From NCBI GenBank assembly GCA_001692895.1, contig KV748212.1:682001-746000 (forward strand): a stretch of DNA of 64,000 bases, given 5' to 3'. Below the pieces are notes generated by a model that did not search any database, had not been told where the DNA came from, and saw nothing but the letters and a program-made list of their open reading frames with translations. The translations under genes and the position numbers were made by a program. The DNA is from Cenococcum geophilum 1.58. Lineage: Eukaryota; Ascomycota; Dothideomycetes; Gloniales; Gloniaceae. This document shows positions 12,370-23,372 of this stretch, one piece after another (the first letter of the stretch is position 1; every line of letters starts with the position of its first letter).

Positions 12370-15100
12370 TTTAGTCTGTATAGTCTTCTATATTAGCAAA
12401 TCTATTAGGATTATTTAGGGCACTAAAAGGATACGACCCCCTAATAGTATCTAATTGTCGGACGTGTTACTAGTTAAATTAATTAACCTTATCCGCTAGT
12501 ACCTCTATACCTACTTATAAGATATTATAAGAATTAAAAAACTTTATACTAGCTAATTGCTTAGTACTCCGCAGTTCGGCTAGATCTAAAGTAAAGAGAG
12601 TATAAGCGAGTAAAAACATATCCAGTAGTATAGTAGTAGTAGTATAAGTCCTGGGTATATACTCGCCGAATATAGCCTTTACTTTTTTACGTAATGCCCT
12701 AACCTAAGTATTGGATAGATATACTCGGTTAAATATAATATCTACGTTATAGGTTAAGTTCTTATAACACTTTATTTCAATCTTATAGCTACTATTAAGA
12801 TACTTAAGCCTAAGGTCAATTGCTTTATATATAGTAGCCCTACTAGGCTAGTTTATAAGCCTAAAGGATAGTATTATATACTATAATTTAGGAGTGTTTA
12901 CCGGGAAGAGATTTTATTAATAGAACAACATTTTACGGCTATAGTTGTACTAGGTCGCGCTAAAAAAGTAGATAATAAGAGGGTTAATAAGGCGCCTTAG
13001 CATACTAATATTAGCATTTTTGACAGTATGCCGAACAGTTAGAAATAGTTTAATCTCCTAAAGCATATAACATATTGTGCGGAATTCAATATTATTATAC
13101 GGCTGTTTATTAGGGTTATTGCCATTCCACGCATCTAATATAAAGGCGGCTAGACGGACGTCTTTAATAAATTCTAAAAACTGATCCGGTATAAAAGAAC
13201 TAATTACGTTGGTAATATAGTCTATCCGCTTAAAGAAGTCTCTACTAAAGGCAATAAGGTAGCCCCTACGTCGCATTACTATATAAAATAATGCAACTAC
13301 GCGCGCCATAAAGCCCTGCGCGACAATTAGTTCCGTTAAGTAGTATTTAGCATTCTCCTAACTATATTAACCGCGACCCCACATAGTAGTATTAGCTCGT
13401 AGGTAATAATAAGCCTCCTTTCTAGAAAGAGCAGGTGCCCAATGCGTACGGATAATAGTATTTAGTAGGTTTATCTATATATAGAACCACGTAGGTACAC
13501 TAAGAAGCCAATCCCGTTTGTTATACGGTCGGTATATCTAAGTTTATTCATTTTTAACAGCCCTAATATGGTATACGGTAAGTTGGTCTCTATAGATAAG
13601 CCAAAGTTAATTATAGAAGTTGTTACGAACAGCTTTAGCTTTAATAAGGTCTTTTAGTACCTATAGACTAAGCTAGTCTAGAAATATGCTTTTATGGACG
13701 CTATATATACCTTTAATAGTACCCTTGTCCTTAAATATAGCTCCAAATTGCTAGAACTTAGTCTTATTTATAATAAGACAATATATACTCGGCATTTTAG
13801 GATAGCGATTACTATCTCTAAATATAGTATTAACACTAGCTATATAAATTCTCTTAAGTGTATCTAATATAAGGCTTCGTGTAATATTTACCCTAACCCT
13901 ACCGTCTTCACTAGATATACTAGGGGCATCTAGTATATCTTTAAGCCTAAGTAGTAGTATTAGATTATGCATAGATTAACGCAGACCTAAAGGTGGTAGC
14001 TTAGGGCAAAGAACAATAGCTGCCGTCGTTATTGCCCGTATAGTAGCTATATAGCCCATAACCTCGTTACATTTTTTATCCTTAAAATTAACGTTGTCAT
14101 AGACAATTACTGCCTGCTTATTAGACGCTTAAAGCTAGAGCTATCTCTAAGGAAGTTAGTTAATTGGCCTAGGAGTTTATAGGAGCTAGATACTATACCT
14201 CTGCCTCTATAACAATCTTACCCATTAACTAATTAGCCTAATAATAACCATAATATATTCTAAGCCCTAATAGAGTCTTAATTACTCGCCGCTTTACACC
14301 AGAGCCTATTAAATAGATATCTAGTATTGAAGTAAGAAAGCTAGATCGCTTCTTAGCTCGAGAATAATATACTATACTAGTAATAGCAAATAATCGCCTA
14401 GATAATGTATCAGACTTAGGCGTAGCGTCGTAGCTAGCTTAATAGGCGCGCTAATTGCTTATAAGTCTTATAAGAACAGTATGCTACGTAGGGGCAATCT
14501 CCTAGATAGTCCTAAAGACTAGCTTAAAGTCTAGCGTCTCTAGGTCTGTGGTATAATTAAATTAAGTAAAATAGGGCTAACGGATAAGATTATTAAGCTC
14601 TACGGCAAAAGAATCCGCTAGAGAAGGACGCGAGCAGGTGTCCGTTATGCGTAGATTATCTATAATACGCCTTAGTGCACGCCGTCGCTAATATAGATAG
14701 CTATATCGGCGGTGCTTAATTGTAACCTTTTTACTCGCTTTTACCCCAGCCTAAGTAAGCATAAAAGTTTTAAAACTCCATCAAATACGGCGTAGTGTAT
14801 TAGCCACCTGTTATAGCTTAAACTACATAGACTGCCGTTCCCTAGAGCTTATATTATGTTAATCGCGGGTAAAAAAAAAAGGTTCGTTAAAGGAAGGCTA
14901 AAGGGCCTTAATAGCGTTGCTATTAAGTTTATCGTTAAGGTCGTTTATATCGCTGTCGGGTTCGTTAAAATACCCATTGGGGTATCCGTTATAGTGTCCA
15001 TCGGGAGGTAAAAGAGGGCTAGGAGGAGGGCTGGATAAAGGGCTTTACAAATCATTAGATAGGGGCACATATACCCCACTAGTAACGTCTATTATTTCTT
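12370..15100 (-). pseudogene. DUF6589 domain protein relic (copy 2)
   Basis: Reading the minus strand from about 15090 down gives an acidic Pro/Asp/Asn-rich N-terminus. Then comes a region with SRAKKRSSFL, YDNVNFKDKKRNEVIG (about 14060-14110) and LRLKDILDAPSIS (13900-13960). FRDSNRYPKM (13790-13830), MRRRGYLIAFSRDFFKRID (13215-13280) and FILDAWNGN (13120-13145) follow. These follow the order of blocks I know for fungal DUF6589 proteins of roughly 700-900 residues. In-frame stops sit mostly where Trp or Gln is expected. No biochemical function is assigned to the family. The gene fills the element, so it is the best candidate for its mobility protein. Confidence 0.65.
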
Positions 15101-15385
15101 AATTAGATAGAGGAGGTAAATGGCTTTTAATTTAATCTAGTTATAACCGTTTTAGAGTTAATTTAGGGTATAAGATATAGCGTTATAATAGAAGAGTTGT
15201 TGCTTAATAAGTAATTCTAAGTTTACATACAAAGGGCTCCTATAAGCTCTCAGACCCTCAGGGAGAAATTCCTCTTAATGCGATCTAATTAGTCCAGGAG
15301 TTTACAGGACTCCACAGGACTAGGGTAAGGTAATCTAATTGGCTTAGGAGTTTACAGGAGTTCACAAGCGTAGCGCTAAAGGGCT

Positions 15386-15404
15386 AGCGCCACGCCGTGG
15401 CGCA
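15386..15404. repeat. Conserved terminal hairpin of the DUF6589 element (copy 2)
   Basis: Arms agcgccac / gtggcgca around gcc, about 40 bp from the element end at 15443. Counterpart of 6803-6821. Confidence 0.65.
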
Positions 15405-15443
15405 ATTTCTTCCCGGGGGTCTGATTTATAAGATAACGAATGT

Positions 15444-15949
15444 CGACGGGGGTTGTATGTGTCACGTGCAGCTCAGCGACTGATCGGGCGCTCAGCCGAA
15501 TCTTGAACACCAGTATCAGAGCCAAGCTTTCAGTCGAACAAGAGTCTGTGATTGACCAAACCCTTATCGATATGCGTGGACGCAAACCAGCGTGGGAAGG
15601 GATAATGCTTTTGATTTCATAGCAAATTGATATAAAAGCTTAATCTTTAGAGTTGAGTCACTTGGTATAAGGCCTCTAGCAGTCATCGTTTCTGCAGAAC
15701 GGTATTTTGCAGTTGGTGGTGTATTTAATGGTTGATTTCTACAGATATACGCGTTGTTCTAATTCTGGTGTTCGCGCACGGGCCTTCTCCTCTGCTCGCC
15801 CAAACGGGTTAAGGGATAGGACTTAATGGTGCACTGTGGACAAGGGAAGGTGCCCGTTCATAACATATTATAGTAGAAATTATTTATCCCCTATCATTGC
15901 TCTTAGTTAGCAGCGTGCGGGCTTTCTCACAGCCATCTATCGCGCCTCT
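15444..15949. other. Unassigned sequence right of the repeat element
   Basis: Base composition is near normal and not TpA-rich. Two short opposite open frames overlap around 15440-15620 with no recognisable motif. Nothing supportable is seen in the rest. Confidence 0.5.
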
Positions 15950-16135
15950 CTACCTCTTAAACCGCCAAATAAAGTAGAAAAGCGCAGCGGCTAGTACTAT
16001 ACTAAATAAAACGCCCAAAACAATACTAGCAATGGCGCCGCTGGACATACATAAATGGTTCGTAGGGCTAGAGCTTATTAACATTAATGAGGACAATATG
16101 GAGACAGACTGGTTAAATACATTAAGAGGACTCAT
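15950..16135 (-). pseudogene. C-terminal fragment of a single-pass membrane protein
   Basis: A 61-codon minus-strand frame ends in a Gly/Ala/Ile/Val-rich hydrophobic helix of about 22 residues (SSGAIASIVLGVLF onward), followed by YFIWRFKR and a stop. That is the layout of a transmembrane anchor with a short basic cytoplasmic tail, seen at the C-terminus of many fungal type I surface proteins. No matching ectodomain lies upstream: the next minus-strand sequence (16150-16660) belongs to an unrelated family. It is therefore probably an orphan exon or a fragment moved here. Confidence 0.4.
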
Positions 16136-16149
16136 TGGTTCAGTCAGCA

Positions 16150-16665
16150 GGCAATAATCGACCGCTTAATAGTAGACGTTGTTGACGAATCGTTTTCGAG
16201 CCACCTTGTAGTAAAAGCACAGGATATCGTATATTTCTTTTTTGACATATTCTACAGGAGAGTGGCATACAAAAAACCTATTTATCCAATAAGCCGCCCA
16301 GCTTAAACACCAGCATCTGAAACATCTGCTTAGCTTAGGGCTTAGCAACTATCACCTAAACCAGGTAATTACCGTCTGCAAGATCTGTAGCTATCATAGG
16401 CACAATCACAGAAGACTTTCCCCTCGCCCATGTTCAACTGCATGACCACGTTCTTGCCGGACGAGGGAGATATCACGTATGCGGCAATCTGCTCCTAAAC
16501 TTCTCGGATCATTATACCGCTCTCAATCTCTAAGAGCAAGGATTCGGGATGGTCGCGCGGGTGCCAGTTTATATGGCCGGGATTCTGCGGTTTATTAATT
16601 AAATCTTTCCACTTATTTAAGAACTTCTATATATCGTCAAAGGGGGCGGGGGCAGGAGAAATATG
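16150..16665 (-). pseudogene. DUF3638-like (giant fungal ATP-binding protein) fragment
   Basis: Minus-strand translation from about 16640 gives INKPQNPGHINWHPRDHPES, then LLLEIESGIMIREV, IAAYVISPSSGKNVVMQLNM and GEGK. After a +1 shift it continues SSVIVPMIATDLADG, VIVAKP, KQMFQMLVFKLGGLLD. This is the signature block of fungal DUF3638 proteins (about 3,000 residues, several named as ubiquitinyl-hydrolase-like in annotations), where GEGKSS resembles a nucleotide-binding loop. Only about 170 codons are present. There is a one-base insertion inside the GEGKSS motif and stops at expected Trp/Gln/Arg sites. It is a short fragment, not a decayed whole gene. Confidence 0.7.
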
Positions 16666-16739
16666 GAATAATTATTAGGGACTATCAAGTTAACATGCGA
16701 CAATTAGTATATACCGGGTTCTCCCTCTAACTAAAGCTC

Positions 16740-17422
16740 CAGGTAACCGGCTCCATAACGGTTATCTAAATTATCGGCCTACCTAAGAACGTCGTAGCTA
16801 GCGTGTACGGACTGGTCGGGTACAGCGGCGTCTTCGTCTTCTTCGTAATCTTAATCAGCGGGTGCGTCTGCATAGCCGCATATTTAGTCAAGCCCATCTA
16901 CATACTCCACACCATAGCAAAGTTGCCCATCTCACCACTTCCCGCCGCATTACCAACATCGTTTTAAGTTGGCGGTCCTTCCGTGTTAGTTACAGAGGCC
17001 AATCTAGTAACAGAATTCTCTGGGAAGCTGCCCATCATGCCGGTCAACGAGAAGCGCGAGAAGTAGTTAATGACCTGGCCGCCGTTAGTGTCCACCAGAC
17101 CATCTTAAAAAAGTATATGTTAGCTGTGCTTCCTCCTTATGTCGTTACAACCGCCCCTTACGCCTGATTGCCATTGGCGAACGAGCCTTGTATTATGATC
17201 ATCGCTACTACTATTTAACTCGCATCGTCTTAACCGCCCGCGACCAGGAAGAGCTGGTACTGGGACAGATCTAAAATTAATGGAGCAATGCAAGAGTCCT
17301 GCCACATAATACTTATGGTGCCGCCGCCTACTAACAAAGCGCCAGCTGCGGGAGATGTAAATTCAACATCTGTGAGTGCTAATCGAGCAAAGACGGTAAG
17401 TAGAGAAAGGTGTAAGGCGCAT
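16740..17422 (-). pseudogene. KRE9/KNH1-like cell-wall protein relic
   Basis: From an ATG at 17422 the minus strand reads a hydrophobic signal-like start. Across frameshifts it then gives VEFTSPAAGALLVGGGTISI, MWQDSCIAPLILDLSQYQLF, LVAGG, QGSFANGN, YFFKMV and NWVINYFSRFSLTGMMGSF. It ends with blocks like TKYAAMQT and TLATTFLGRP near 16780-16900. This is the Ser/Thr-rich secreted KRE9/KNH1 domain family used in cell-wall beta-1,6-glucan assembly. Several stops (Trp, Gln codons) and at least two frameshifts abolish the product. It is adjacent to an unrelated DUF3638 fragment on the same strand, so the 15.95-17.42 kb stretch is a collage of gene fragments. Confidence 0.65.
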
Positions 17423-17717
17423 GGTTAAGGAGGCTACCGGGCGGCGTTAATGGATGGTAAGATCGGATTCGGCAGTTCGATGTAGGGAGTAACAGTGAAA
17501 GCGAGCGTAGGAGTGTAACAGAGCCGTTGTCAGTAGTTGTTACAGGGGTTTCTTGTACCGCAGGATCGGATGATGATGCCAAGCAAATGACGATGATCGA
17601 ACGAAATCGACGGCAAGGAAGACTCGAGGCCTTCTCCGACCTAAGCCTTAACAGGACAACTATAAACCCTTATATGTGTAGACATGTTCCATCTCAATGC
17701 ATTAGTTTAGAGCCAAC

Positions 17718-20186
17718 ATGGCCTCCAAAGTATACAGCAGCCTCCCTATAGACACCGCAAGCAAAAAAATCCGGCTCATCGAGCTGCTCCCGGGTCAAGA
17801 TAATGAGCCAATATCCTGCATCTTCCATTGTTACGCACTAGGCTCTCCCAATCTCAAATACACGGCGTTATCCTATACATAGGGTGACCCTAAGAGCCCA
17901 AAGTATAAGATCCTTATCGACAACCATACGTTCAATATCCGTCAGAATCTGTGGCATTTTCTGAAGCAAGGCCGCCAATTTGGTCAATACAGTCTTCTCT
18001 AAATTAATGCTATTTCTGTCAATCAGAGCGATATAAACGAGAGAAATCACCAAGTGGCTCTAATGCGAGATATTTATTCGCAGGTAAGGAGAAGATTATT
18101 AACCGCGCAGGTGGCTTTATTTGACCATAACTAGGCATCTCATATCTTTATCTAGCTTGGCCTAGCTGCTAAGGAAAGCGATTATACAATTAAGAGGATC
18201 CACAGATTCCCCAGCAAAGCAGCAAGAAACATATCCCGTCCGATCTGGTCGTATCAAGAGGGCCAGGCAATACTGGCTTTGTTCAGCAGAAAATACTAAA
18301 GACGTGTCTAGATAACGCAGGAGATCGTGCTCGCTCGAGAATTAATTATTCTGTGCGGCACCAAGCAGTTCCATTAGACTTCTGTTAAAGCCCTATCCAC
18401 GGAACTGCAACAAATTAATAAGGCACGCATACGCCATCATCCATCAGCTGGCGCCGTACAAGCAAGTAATGCGTTAAGATTATGCGCTCAAAGGGATCTG
18501 TGGACCAACTTACCATCTTTTGACAAAAGGCTCAAGTTACAAGAGCTGTTAGAAACACATCAAAACACCGAATACACCGATATCCGCGATAAGGTATTTA
18601 GTTTCCTTAGTCTCACCTCAGCACCGGGGCTGCCTCCAATATTTCTGGCCGATTATTCCAAATCTGTCAATGAAGTCTATAGTCAGACTTTAAGATACCT
18701 CTATCTCCGCTCTTGTGGCTCAGATGGAAGGCTATTAAACCCTTCTCTATTTAGAAAGTTTGCCGTCTTACTACAGCATTCACTTAAGCTCAGTCATCTC
18801 GAAGATCTCGCTAAGAGTAAGATCAACAGAATTCTAGCCAAGATTGGGGAGGAGCATCCTTCCACGCTGACCAGCATCGCCAACCTAGCGTCGATGTACA
18901 GGAATCAAGGGCGGTAGAAGGAGGCCGAAGAGCTAGAGGTGCAAGTAATAGAGACGAGAAAGAGGGTGCCTAGGGAGGAGCATCCAGACACGCTGACTAG
19001 CATGGGCAACCTGGCGTCAACGTACAGGAATCAAGGGCGGTGGAAGGAGGCCGAAGAGCTAGAGGTGCAAGTAATGGAGATATTTAAGAGGGTACTTAGG
19101 GAGGAGCATTCGGACACGCTAAGCAGCATGGCTAACCTGGCGTTGACGTACAGGAATCAAAGGCGGTGGAAGGAGGCCGAAGATCTAGATGTGCAAGTAA
19201 TGGAGACAAGGAAGAGGGTGCTTGGGGCGGAGCATCTAGATACGCTAACCAGTATGGGCAACCTGGCGTCGACGTACATGGATTAAGGGCGGTGGAAGGA
19301 GGCCAAAGAGCTGGAGGTGCAAGTAATGGAGACGAGAAAGAAGGTGCTTGGGGAAGAGCATCCTTCCACGCTGACCAGCATGGGCAACCTGGCGTCGACG
19401 TACAGAAATCAAGGGCGGTGGAAGAAGGCTAAAGAGCTGTTTGTGTAAGTGATAAAGACAAAAAAAAGGGTGCTTGAGGCGGAGCATCTAGACACGCTGG
19501 CCAGCATAAACAACCTGGCGTTGATGTACGGGAATCAAGGGTGGTGGAAGGAGGCCGAAGAGCTATTTGTGCAAGTAATGGAGACAAAAAAGAGGGTGCT
19601 TGGGGCGGAGCATCCAGATACGCTAACCAGCATAGGTAACCTGGCGTCGACGTACATGGATCAAGGGCGGTAGAAGGAGGCCAAAGAGCTAGAGGTGCAA
19701 GTGATAGAGACGAGAAAGAAGGTGCTTGGGGAAGAGCATCCTTCCACGCTAACCAGCATGGGCAACCTGGCGTCGACGTATAGGAATCAAGGGCGGTGGA
19801 AGGAGGCTGAAGAGCTGTTTGTGCAAGTGATAGAGACGTTCAAGAGGGTGCTTGGGGCGGAGCATCCTTCCACGCTGACCAGCATATACAACCTAGCATC
19901 GACATACAGGAATCAAGGGCGGTGGGAGGAGGCCGAAGAGCTATTTGTGCAAGTGATGGAGATGTTCAAGAGGGTGCTTAGGGCGGAGCATCCAGACACG
20001 CTGACTAGCATGAACAATTTAGCACACACCTGGAAGTCCCAAGGCCGCAGTAATAAAGCTATATCTCTCTTAGCTAAATGCCATGAGCTACGAAAGCGGA
20101 TCCTAGGATCCCGTCACCCCTTTACTCTATCCTCGCTTTGGGCTCTTAATGAGTAGAGAATAGAGCGAACTGTATTAGAATCTTAA
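17718..20186 (+). pseudogene. HET domain - TPR (kinesin-light-chain type) protein, RIP-inactivated
   Basis: One reading frame runs unshifted from ATG 17718 to the end of the TPR array at 20153. The N-terminus starts MASKVYSSLPIDTASKKIRL. The HET (heterokaryon incompatibility, PF06985) hallmarks follow: YTALSYT*GDP, *INAISVNQSDINERN, IYSQ, IFI*LGLA and *ITQEIVLARELIILCGT, where each asterisk stands at an expected Trp. From residue about 374 come ten 42-residue TPR units, RVLGEEHP.TLTSM.NLASTYRNQGRWKEAEELxVQVxET. They are exactly 126 nt apart and nearly identical at the DNA level. All stops seen are TGG to TAG/TAA or CAA to TAA. The frame stops at TAG 20154, which may itself be a former Trp; the next stop is near 20184. 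HET proteins trigger incompatibility cell death in fungi. Confidence 0.8.
18843..20110 (+). repeat. Tandem 126-bp TPR-coding repeats (about 10 units)
   Basis: Units recur every 126 bp with a shared core such as ctggcgtcgacgtacaggaa. Near identity between units implies recent homogenisation. The same unit type recurs at 31000-31640. Confidence 0.85.
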
Positions 20187-20896
20187 AGTGATAATAAGCA
20201 AGGCAAACACTTCCCTTTTGTGGAATGTAAAGTAGATTTGATTAGCATAGCAGCGTAAAACGCGCAACCTACTACTGATATTCTTACCGATAACTATTTA
20301 GAGTTGGAACAGGCAAGGCGAAGTGAGCGGGATGTGTCAGCATTCAAAACAGACCCAGAACGGTTATAAAAGCAGTTTTTGTACCACAAGTCGCCACCAC
20401 AAGCAGGGAGGGCGGCCGGACGAAGGCAAGGACGAGGATGAGGGCTCGGCTCGGGCAAGGGCGAAGGCGAAGGCGAGGACCTATAAGGGTGTGGCCACCC
20501 TCCCTTCTAGCGCAGCCGAAGTTGTAATAGCACCGCTTGATCCGACTTTTAGCATTAATAAATTCCGCCACTTAAAGCGCGTAGGTTAAGCTACTTAGAA
20601 TATTGCCTATATTACGATGCTAGGTATAGAGTTGATATCCTCGCTTAGTAGGGTGACCTAACAGGTTAGCGCCGGCCTAACGCCTCCTACTAGTATATTT
20701 CCCGCCTAAGGGGGAAACTTATATCTCCTATCTCTAGTAATAAGCGTATAACCCTTATAAAAGACACTAAAATCGGAGTAGTAAATAAGTCTATATAAGT
20801 ATATATCTCTTTTAACCCTCTTTAAAATAGAGATATAAAGAAAATAATATATATTATATATAAGGCTATTATAACCTTACTACTACTAATATACTA
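20187..20896. other. Intergenic; holds a dispersed ~50-bp repeat and AT-rich tail
   Basis: 20392-20420 (ccaccacaagcagggaggg...) and, inverted, 20484-20505 (aagggtgtggccaccctccc) are copies or halves of a repeat also present at 25105, 28441 and 31915. Between them is a Lys/Ala-coding (aaggcg)n-like stretch. 20590-20896 is TpA-rich with no gene seen. Confidence 0.55.
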
Positions 20897-21179
20897 CTAC
20901 TCTACTATACTAAATTGGAGAAATGATATACCCCCTAATAAGTGTCCTAATACAACTGTTGCATTCCAAACAGCTACATAAGTCGCTTGATAGTTAGGAG
21001 GAAGCCAAAGAATATTCTTCCCCTCCTCCTCTACCCAATCGTTTGACACAAATAGAGTACGCAACTGCTCTAAAGAATCTAGCGATACCTTAAAAGAGGT
21101 CATATCCACTACTCCCCTATCTGTTTTAAGGTATTGGCCCAAAGTAGAGAATGAAAGGTTATTAATAACCACACCAATC

Positions 21180-22640
21180 TTGAGAGTCTGCAGCGCCACT
21201 CCCGTGACGGCGTCCCAGAGCCTGACTGTCTTATCGCGCGAGCCTGACGCCACCAGCTTGCCGTCCGGCGAGAAGGCCACTGACGTGACCGAATCTGAAT
21301 GACCCTCGAGCGTCTGCAGCGCCGCTCCCGTGACGGCGTCCCAGAGCCTGACTGTCCTATTGCGCGAGCCTGACGCCACCAGCTTGCCGTCCGGCGAGAA
21401 GGCCACTAACGTAACCGAATCTGAATGGCCCTTGAGCGTCTGCAGCGCCGCTCCCGTAACGGCGTCCCAGAGCCTGACTGTCTGATCGCCCGAGCCTGAC
21501 GCCACCAGCTTGCCGTCCGGCGAGAAGGGCCACTGACGTGACCGAATATGAATGGCCCTTGAGTGTCTGCAGCGCCGCTCCCGTGACGGCGTTCCCAGAG
21601 CCCTGACTGTCTGATCGCGCGAGCCTGACGCCCACCAGCTTGGCCGTCCGGCAAGAAGGCTACTGACGTGACTGAATATGGATGGCCCTCGAGCGTCTGT
21701 AGCGCCGCTCCCGTGACGGCGTCCCAGAGCCTGACTGTCTTTATCGCGCGAGCCTGACGCCACCCAACTTGCCGTCTGGCGAGAAGGGCTACTGACGTGA
21801 TCCAATCTGAATGGCCCCTCGAGCGTCTGCAGCGCCGCTCCCGTAATGGCATCCCAGAGCTTAACTGTCTGATCGAACGAGCCTGACACCACCAGCTTGC
21901 CGTCCCGGCGAGAAGGCCACTGACGTAACCCAATCTAAATGGCCCTCGAGCGTCTGCAGCGCGCCGCTCCGTAACGGCGTCCCAGAGCCTAACTGTCTGA
22001 TCGTGCGAGCCTGACGCCACCAGCTTGCCGTCTGGCGAGAAAGGCCACAGATGTGACCCAAATCTGAATGGCCCTCGAGCGTCTGCAGCGCGCCGCTCCC
22101 GTGACGGCGTCCTAGAGCCTGACTATCTTATCGTCCGAGCCTGACGGCCACCCAGGCTTGCCGTCCAGGCGAGAAGGCCACTACTGAACGTGACCGAATA
22201 TATGAATGGCCCTCGAGCGTCTGCAGCGCGGCCGCTCCCGTGACGGCGTCCCAGAGGCCTGACTGTCTGATGATCGTCCGAGCCTGACGCCACCAGCTTG
22301 GCCGTCCGGCGAGAAAGGCCACTGTGCGTGACCGATTTGAATGGTCGGCCCTCGAGCCGTCTGTAGCGCCGCTCCCGTGACGGCGTCCCAGAGCCTGACT
22401 GTCTGATCGTCCGAGCCTGACGCCACCAGCTTGCCGTCCGGCGAGAAGGCCACTGACGTGACCTAAGATGAATGGCCCTCGAGCGTCTGCAGCGCCGCTC
22501 CCGTGACGGCGTCCTAGAGCCTGACTGTCTGATCGCGCGAGCCTGACGCCACCAGCTTGCCGTCCGGCGAGAAGGTCACTGACGTGACTGAATATGAATG
22601 GCCCTCGAGCGTCTGCAGCGCCGCGCTCCAATTTGCTTGC
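21180..22640 (-). repeat. WD40-coding tandem array (about 12 units of ~126 bp)
   Basis: Each unit reads, on minus, [18 protein letters not shown] then [20 protein letters not shown]. Units at the C-terminal end (21180-21500) are in frame. Units from 21530 upward carry extra single bases (for example ttggccgtcc, ccgtcccggcg), so no long frame survives. Confidence 0.85.
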
Positions 22641-23050
22641 ACTCTTGGCTTTATTTAGATCCAAGTGGGGATACACCTCTCGAATTGTCTCCGAATGATA
22701 CTCTTCTCTGGGGCGAAGATGAGGGCCGAGCAATATAGCTGGAGGGGTGTCTGTTTAATCACTAATCGGTTATATAGGACGAATTGCTTCGCATTATGAA
22801 TAAACGCGTATAAATTGGGACTTTTATTGGCCTAGGTATAGATTAGTTAGGATCACCTAATATACTCTAAAGAGGACTTACTGGAATTTGAGCCTCTAAG
22901 GACAATATCGCAAGAATCCCTTCTAAAGTCTTTCCTATCCAGCTAAGGGCCTCAAGCCAGTGAAGTAAATGCTCCCGTAGAAACTGATGTACTTGGTTGT
23001 CGTTATAAAGTTAAGTACTACTCCTTTGAAGATGCTGGACCCAGTAGAGA

Positions 23051-23372
23051 CATGCGTACTGAACCTCCGGGGGAATACACTGCTCTACTTGACTACTCTC
23101 TATGTTAGTAGCAAGAACACCAGGAGCGCTAACACCATAGATGTCTTGCTTGAGAAACTTAGACATGGCCTGTATACAGCCAGCCGCTAACTTCTGATGT
23201 GCTTGCTTGTCCATGCGTACTGAACCTCCGGGGGAATACACTGCTCTACTTGACTACTCTCTATGTTAGTAGCAAGAACACCAGGAGCGCTAACACCATA
23301 GATGTCTTGCTTGAGAAACTTAGACATGGCCTGTATACAGCCAGCCGCTAACTTCTGATGTGCTTGCTTGTC
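23051..23372. repeat. Perfect 161-bp tandem duplication inside the NLR gene
   Basis: 23051-23211 and 23212-23372 are identical on inspection, beginning catgcgtactgaacctccg and ending gtgcttgcttgtc. 161 is not a multiple of three, so the gene is frameshifted. Confidence 0.9.

Larger units (their letters stand above)
12118..15443 (-). mobile_element. DUF6589-type repeat element, copy 2 (uninterrupted)
   Basis: An uninterrupted 3.3-kb version of the element at 1-6876. The left end shows agttcgtaggagtttata repeats followed by the same unique sequence as position 30 onwards. The right end shows the GC hairpin at 15386-15404 and gatttataagataacgaatg, after which composition changes abruptly to normal GC at 15444. 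The boundary at 15443 is therefore directly visible. RIP-like decay is as in copy 1, but the two copies differ at many transitions, so they decayed independently or repeatedly. Confidence 0.65.

Noticed and set aside
16862-17167. 101-codon plus-strand open frame
   Set aside because: Antisense to the KRE9/KNH1-like relic, which carries recognisable protein motifs on minus.
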